Assembly (NCBI GenBank): GCA_022710185.1
Contig: JAKLHK010000006.1
Coordinates: 1 to 64,000 of the forward strand
Source of the DNA: Bacteroidota bacterium
GTDB taxonomy: Bacteria > Bacteroidota > Bacteroidia > Bacteroidales > JAGNHN01
Length of the DNA stretch: 64,000 bases
Direction: 5' to 3'
In this document: piece by piece, positions 59,441 to 64,000 of the stretch
Layout: the number at the start of each line of letters is the position of its first letter
Position numbering within the stretch: position 1 is the first letter of the stretch
The notes under the pieces: model-generated
The model's database searches: none
Told to the model about the DNA's origin: nothing
The model's input: the letters and a program-made list of their open reading frames with translations, nothing else
Translations under genes and position numbers: made by a program

Positions 59441-59594
59441 AACCAATCCTCCCTTGACCCAGGCCCTTGCTATTCCCTCCTATTGATTTCACAGTCAGAA
59501 ATCGCTATATTTAGCGAAGGGAAAGTGATGTTCATTGCTACAGCGACTCACGTTGACTGGAACTGCACCTTCCCTTCAACCAATACCTCCCGCC

Positions 59595-60005
59595 ATGGAA
59601 AGGAACATCTACTGTACCGTTTGCCGCTCGCAGCTCCGGATCGGAGAGTACCTCGTTCTTTCCCTCAAGAACCGCTGGAACGACAAAGGCCTGGTACTTC
59701 TCAATGCAGAACCGGGTAACTATTCCGTCACCACCCATTCAAGCTTCACGGTAAAAGAAGGAGAAGATTATACCTTTTACTGCCCTGTTTGTCATACAGT
59801 ATTGAATGACAAGGAGAAGCCCCATCTGGTCAAGCTCTTCATGGAAGAGGATGGCCGATCGACAGTGATCTATTTCTCCTCCATCGCGGGAGAAAAGGTA
59901 ACGATCATGGTCAACGACCGGGAAGTCAAAGAGCTGGGGCCCGACCAGGCGAGGTATCAGCGCTATTTCGACCTGCAGGAGGAATACCGCAAGTACCTGC
60001 ACTAA
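59595..60005 (+). CDS. Small protein with two CxxC pairs, unknown
   Basis: 136 residues from the ATG at 59595; the frame is open from 59535, but the first 20 residues look non-coding. C7-x2-C10 (YCTVC) and C63-x2-C66 (YCPVC) could together bind one zinc. The second half has VIYFSSIAGEKVTIMVNDRE and ends with a charged helix (YFDLQEEYRKYLH). No signal peptide, so cytoplasmic. I do not recognise the family. It stands alone between the helicase and the giant convergent gene. Confidence 0.68.
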   Translation: MERNIYCTVCRSQLRIGEYLVLSLKNRWNDKGLVLLNAEPGNYSVTTHSSFTVKEGEDYTFYCPVCHTVLNDKEKPHLVKLFMEEDGRSTVIYFSSIAGEKVTIMVNDREVKELGPDQARYQRYFDLQEEYRKYLH

Positions 60006-60046
60006 GATCCCTAACCCTGGGAGATCTCCCGTCCGGTTAGAACGAA

Positions 60047-60079
60047 AGGAGGCAGCATCCCCAAAGAATGCTGCCTCCT
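60047..60079. terminator. Hairpin between convergent genes
   Basis: AGGAGGCAGCAT (60047-60058) pairs with ATGCTGCCTCCT (60068-60079); a perfect 12-bp stem with a nine-base loop. T-runs are weak, so bidirectional termination is likely but not certain. Confidence 0.65.
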
Positions 60080-60099
60080 GCGTTAATGCACATTACGCA

Positions 60100-63000
60100 T
60101 CAGTTGGCCTGTGGCACGGGATGTGTGAAGATGGAATTCAGCAGGGGGGGCGACGTCAGAATCAGAAGGTTCTGCTGAATCTGGCTGGGATCATTCTGTG
60201 GCCCGCTATACTTGACCACCCCGTTCATATTCAGGTCCTCCCTGAAGTATCCGTTGAGTGTAGAGGTTAAGGTAGCCCCTGGGACCAGGGCATTGATGCG
60301 GGCCTGTACAAAGCTGCGGTCATTCAGGGGACCACTGTATTTCAATCCATTGTCATGATTGATATCGCCAACGATCATGCTCACCAAACCAGCACCGCTG
60401 CGCACCACACAACGTCCGTAGACAGGATAGTTCGTGGTATCCGTGAAGTCATAGCGCAAGGTATCGGAAAGGGTCATGGCAGAAGCACTCATCACCGGCA
60501 TGTGATTCCGGTGCTTGATGGCGATATAATACAGGCCTGCAGGCACTTCAAAAGTGATTCCTGAGGTGCCGTCGGTGCTGCTTACCTGTCCATCGGCGGC
60601 TACCCAGGCGGCTTGACGAGCGGCCACTGTGGACGCTGCACTGCGCAGCTCCACCAGCACCCAGTCCGTCATGTTGGCAGGCACGGCCCCCATCACCTCC
60701 GACCCGGCATAATTCCATGGTGCGCCATGGTAGGGTTGAGCCAGGGGTATCAGCCCCAGGGTATTCAGGGTGGTGCTCATGCCCGAGCCCCCGCTGAGTG
60801 CCCCCTGCAGAAACACACGCAGGTCCAGGTGCGTCCTAACCCTGACCTCCAGCGCATGGGAGACTACCGCCCTGCAGCCAGAGGAAGCATCCGTCAGTGT
60901 CAGGGTATACAACACATCCGCTGTCGGTGAGACCTGGATGGAAGATGCGGTATCCCCGGTACTCCAGAGATAGGTCGGTTGCATGGCCGGGCCAGAAGCA
61001 GCAAGTACGGCGGTGTCGCCCAGGATCACATAGGCCGGGCCGCTGATGCCTGGCACAGGAAGGGCATGTACGTGAACCATGGCCAATGCGGTATCATAAC
61101 AGCCATCGGGGCTGTAGGCCACCAGGCGTACGTCATGGCTACCGGGAGACAGGACCGAGGCGAAGGAATCTGTGGAGGTAGCCAGGCCAGGAACAGGGGT
61201 CCAGGAATAAATGAACCCTGTGCCGGTATCGGCGACCGCCTGCAAGCGAACGGTATCCCCTTCGCAGTATGCCGTATCTCCTGCAATGGAAGCATTGAAG
61301 TACAGACCATTGAAACAACCGAAGCAAACGGCCTCATCGACCTGTCCGTTGCAGTTGTCATCCCATCCGTTTCCGCAGATTTCCTGAGCCCCGGGATTGA
61401 CCAGGGAATCCGCATCATTGCAGTCGCTGCTGTCGGTCACATAGCCCGGGAGGGGCTCGCACAGGACTATGGGGAATGCGGCATCACCAAACCCGTCTCC
61501 GTCATTGTCGCGGTAGTACCATACCCCATCCTCCTCGGCGATTACCGGATTGGCTGAGGACTCCCGTCCCTGCTGGTCTCTTACGGTCAGATAGTAGGAT
61601 CCCGCTGGCCCAGTGATGCTGTCGCCCACGGCGCCATGGCTCCATTCAAAGGTGTAAGGCGCATCCCCCCCCATCACGCTGACGCTGAGGGTACCGCTGC
61701 TGTCCCCGTGGCAGGCGGGAGTGGATACAACATCCAACTGCAGGCCGCCGAGCGATGCCGTGGCCTCATTATCGAGACTGTTCGACTCCTGGGGCGAAGC
61801 ATTGAGGATACGCCCTACCAGGGTGGTGACCGGGTCAAGTACCGCCGTCCAGATGATGCTGATATCCACGCTGTCGCCGGCCGTAACCGTGATGGGGGTG
61901 CTGCCGATGAACTGTTCGGCATTGGCGTTGTCTATATAATAGAGATGCACTTCGGCCGTGGCACTCTCATCACCGTCGTTGATAATCCGTGCGTCGACCA
62001 CCAGGGGCTGCCCAGCCTGGGGAGCAGGATCGTTCGGGAGCAGATGGCGGAACATCAGGTTGGGGGCATCACCTACGATGATAGCCCGGGTGGCCTCATT
62101 GTTCAGTTCGTTCGACTCCACCACATCGTCTTCGCTGTCAATGATCGAGCGAACCACATAAACTCCCGGCACTCCCGGGGCGATCCAGGGTGTGGGGACA
62201 GTAACTGTGGTATCATCCCCGGCCACAAGTCCCATTACCGGTGTTGCAGTATAGAACGGCACTTCGTTCACCAGCATCTTCAGGCTCATCTGATCGCCGA
62301 TATTGGAGAACCCTATGTTCTCATAGGTGAGGTCGAAGGTTACCGCATCCCCCGGATCAGGGTTGAGGAGTGAGGGATTGATGTACTGGCTGAGGGTGCG
62401 CAGGTCAGGTAGGTCGGTAACCTCGATCACCTTGACAAACACATTGTTCAGCTCATTGCATTCAGCATAGACGTCACCGGTATCGGCTTCCATGATGAAG
62501 GTGTAGGTACCGATCTGACTAAAAATGAATGTGAAGGGAAGGCTAACTACCCTGGGACAGTAGCATGTCTGCTCTACATTGGTCACATCGACCACGGCAA
62601 GCAGCAGGGTATCCGGGCTACCCGGCATAATCACGCTGAAGCTTACCTTCATCAGGGATGCATCGTACAAGTGGTTTACCTTGAGGCCGACGTTGATATC
62701 GGCCGTCTCGTGCAGGGTGTATTTCACATTGTTGTCATTTCCAGGACAGTTGGAAGGCAGGTTCACCAATTGGAAGTCCCAGCAGAGCTCTCCGCTGGCC
62801 GTATTATCCGATTCATATTGCTCATCCACGGCATTCAGCGGATCGGCGATGACCGTGAGGCCCAGGGTAGCCGGAGCGGGAGCGGTCTGGCCTGTCAGCA
62901 TTACATCCGTGCTCTGATAGGGGGCCAGATCGACCGTAACCATCGTATCCAGGTAAGTGCTGTCGGAGAACATGAACCGCACGTCATACCCTGCAAAAGC

Positions 63001-64000
63001 CGTATCGTTCCCGATATTGGAAAGGCGGGCCTTGTATGTTACATTAGTTCCCTGGAAGGGATCATCCGGGTCAGTGTCGAGCACCCCACAATCCCTGAGG
63101 ACAAGGTTGGGCTTGCAGGCCAAGACCTGCTGGCTGAACACTCTGCTATTGTTGTGCTCGAAGGGGCCCTCGTCGATGGTTCCCCCACTTGCCACGGGAA
63201 TGTCAGCAAGCACCAGGAATTGATAGGTACCGGGCACTACATCGTTCCAGGGCAGGTTGAAGTAGAACAACCCCTGGGCTGCAATCCCCGGGACGGTCAC
63301 CTGCAGGGTATCCAGGGTGTCGCCATTAAGAATAACACGGACTTCGGTCAGGAAAGGACCGGCAGCCAACCCGCCGACATTTTCAAGGGAGAACCGGAAA
63401 CTGCCCTGGTGATTGCAATCGAAGGCCGAGCTCGCCGGCCCCGAGGAGGGCCGAATGTCGGGAACTGCAGGAAGCACGCGGATGGATGCACAACTCATAT
63501 TGTTGTACTCCATGACTCCCTCGTTCACATCTCCGTTGGCATCAGCAGTAGCGCAAAGCGTAAAGTAACCCGGAGTATTCAGGGTGATGGTACGGGTAAC
63601 CTGATCACTTCCACCGACGCTTAGGGCGGGAATGTTGTGGTTCTGTGTGAGGGTTGGGTTCCCTGAGTAACTGGTCCTCAGTATGCTTGCACCTGCATTA
63701 TCACAGCCATAGTTGAACACATTGAACGAAGCCACAACCGATTCTCCCTGGAGGAACACATTCCTGGGCACGCTGACCTGGGATACCAGATCAGGGTTAC
63801 AGGGCGGATTCTCTACGGTGAATCCGATGGTAAATGTGGTATCCAGGGTGTAATCCGTGATGTATCCCTGAACATCATAGGGCCCCGCACTCAGGGGCAC
63901 GGGGATGCTCAGTTGGAAGTAGCCCTGCGAATTGGTTGTTGTCGTATAGGGCTGTCCGGTTTGGCTGAGGTTAAGGTTGACTGTCGCTCCGGCTACGCTG
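60100..64000 (-). CDS. Giant CARDB/SprB/MopE-type surface protein, N-terminus beyond window
   Basis: Open through the right edge; about 1299 residues are visible and the start is outside. From the visible N-terminal side: a carboxypeptidase-regulatory-like fragment (NSQGYFQLSI), six or seven CARDB domains (63.8-62.0 kb; repeated V.N.G...A, and E.NN), a SprB repeat (CHGDSSGTLSVSVMGGDAPY), a MopE-type metal-binding repeat (DNDGDGFGD, CNDADSLVNPGAQEICGNGW), Ig-like domains, a module with DWVLVELR and HRNHMPVMS, and two dockerin-like calcium loops (GDINHDNGLKYSGPLNDR, EDLNMNGVVKYSGPQNDP). No standard T9SS tail is seen. Probably a secreted adhesin; function unknown. Confidence 0.86.
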   Translation of the reverse strand, partial: SVAGATVNLNLSQTGQPYTTTTNSQGYFQLSIPVPLSAGPYDVQGYITDYTLDTTFTIGFTVENPPCNPDLVSQVSVPRNVFLQGESVVASFNVFNYGCDNAGASILRTSYSGNPTLTQNHNIPALSVGGSDQVTRTITLNTPGYFTLCATADANGDVNEGVMEYNNMSCASIRVLPAVPDIRPSSGPASSAFDCNHQGSFRFSLENVGGLAAGPFLTEVRVILNGDTLDTLQVTVPGIAAQGLFYFNLPWNDVVPGTYQFLVLADIPVASGGTIDEGPFEHNNSRVFSQQVLACKPNLVLRDCGVLDTDPDDPFQGTNVTYKARLSNIGNDTAFAGYDVRFMFSDSTYLDTMVTVDLAPYQSTDVMLTGQTAPAPATLGLTVIADPLNAVDEQYESDNTASGELCWDFQLVNLPSNCPGNDNNVKYTLHETADINVGLKVNHLYDASLMKVSFSVIMPGSPDTLLLAVVDVTNVEQTCYCPRVVSLPFTFIFSQIGTYTFIMEADTGDVYAECNELNNVFVKVIEVTDLPDLRTLSQYINPSLLNPDPGDAVTFDLTYENIGFSNIGDQMSLKMLVNEVPFYTATPVMGLVAGDDTTVTVPTPWIAPGVPGVYVVRSIIDSEDDVVESNELNNEATRAIIVGDAPNLMFRHLLPNDPAPQAGQPLVVDARIINDGDESATAEVHLYYIDNANAEQFIGSTPITVTAGDSVDISIIWTAVLDPVTTLVGRILNASPQESNSLDNEATASLGGLQLDVVSTPACHGDSSGTLSVSVMGGDAPYTFEWSHGAVGDSITGPAGSYYLTVRDQQGRESSANPVIAEEDGVWYYRDNDGDGFGDAAFPIVLCEPLPGYVTDSSDCNDADSLVNPGAQEICGNGWDDNCNGQVDEAVCFGCFNGLYFNASIAGDTAYCEGDTVRLQAVADTGTGFIYSWTPVPGLATSTDSFASVLSPGSHDVRLVAYSPDGCYDTALAMVHVHALPVPGISGPAYVILGDTAVLAASGPAMQPTYLWSTGDTASSIQVSPTADVLYTLTLTDASSGCRAVVSHALEVRVRTHLDLRVFLQGALSGGSGMSTTLNTLGLIPLAQPYHGAPWNYAGSEVMGAVPANMTDWVLVELRSAASTVAARQAAWVAADGQVSSTDGTSGITFEVPAGLYYIAIKHRNHMPVMSASAMTLSDTLRYDFTDTTNYPVYGRCVVRSGAGLVSMIVGDINHDNGLKYSGPLNDRSFVQARINALVPGATLTSTLNGYFREDLNMNGVVKYSGPQNDPSQIQQNLLILTSPPLLNSIFTHPVPQAN

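Overview
The window comes from a Bacteroidota genome with a GC content that is high for the phylum (mid-50s per cent by eye). Evidence is consistent across the window: type IX secretion sorting domains of both A and B type, a PorP/SprF protein, GlnN-type glutamine synthetase, DUF4295 next to rpmG, BtuG beside BtuB, and many upstream regions with the Bacteroidota -7 box TAnnTTTG, some with a -33 TTG about 19-21 bases before it. The order cannot be settled from this sequence alone; an uncultured environmental lineage is my inference.

Layout. 1-5.4 kb (mostly minus): truncated glnN, then an overlapping operon gmhA-gmhB-sodium symporter (heptose precursor synthesis for LPS), then DUF4199 and a family-2 glycosyltransferase. 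5.5-7.8 kb: SRP RNA, Sua5/YciO, guanine deaminase, PflA-like radical SAM protein. 8-12.6 kb: a T9SS type-B secreted PKD protein with its PorP/SprF partner, then a GH13 amylase-family enzyme. 12.6-19 kb: one 2.1-thousand-residue secreted protein with a chlamydial Pmp-like beta helix (GGAI and FxxN repeats), Ig-like domains, dockerin-like and cohesin-like parts and a T9SS type-A tail. 19-23.4 kb: a ProXp-ala-like deacylase, two lipoproteins with c-type haem motifs, a DUF5777 barrel, YceI, an OB-fold protein and an Ig-like secreted protein. 23.5-31.5 kb: membrane hydrolase, outer-membrane proteins, a TPR histidine kinase, tRNA-Arg and a GT39-type membrane glycosyltransferase.

31.5-36 kb: an AT-rich four-helix-bundle gene between inverted 7-bp arrays, then floA-nfeD-M48 peptidase-clpS, a Nudix hydrolase and OsmC. 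36-40.3 kb: a cobalamin riboswitch, btuB, btuG and a ZnuA-like metal-binding lipoprotein. 40.4-47.6 kb: small lipoprotein, serine hydrolase, MORN protein, rimO-ftsY, DUF4295-rpmG, xerD, an unknown protein and an SDR enzyme. 47.7-52 kb: tRNA-Lys and an outer-membrane trio (DUF5723 plus two lipoproteins). 52-57.4 kb: a LexA-like XRE/S24 regulator divergent from dinB and a short dnaE, which together look like a damage-inducible mutagenesis cassette. 57.7-64 kb: a DbpA/DeaD helicase, a small double-CxxC protein and a giant CARDB/SprB/MopE surface protein that runs off the right edge.

The most unusual DNA-level feature is a set of tandem arrays of different 7-bp words (TCTGATA, GAACATA, TGGCTAG, ACCATCA, TATGTTC and degenerate relatives) lying at gene ends. 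Three genes take their stop codon from an array. Two genes (the four-helix-bundle gene and dnaE) are bracketed by mutually inverted arrays. An exact 44-bp hairpin element occurs twice, each time next to such an array. Both tRNA genes are followed by related terminator-palindrome modules. These repeats, and the LexA-like/DinB/DnaE cassette embedded among them, are what I would examine first.
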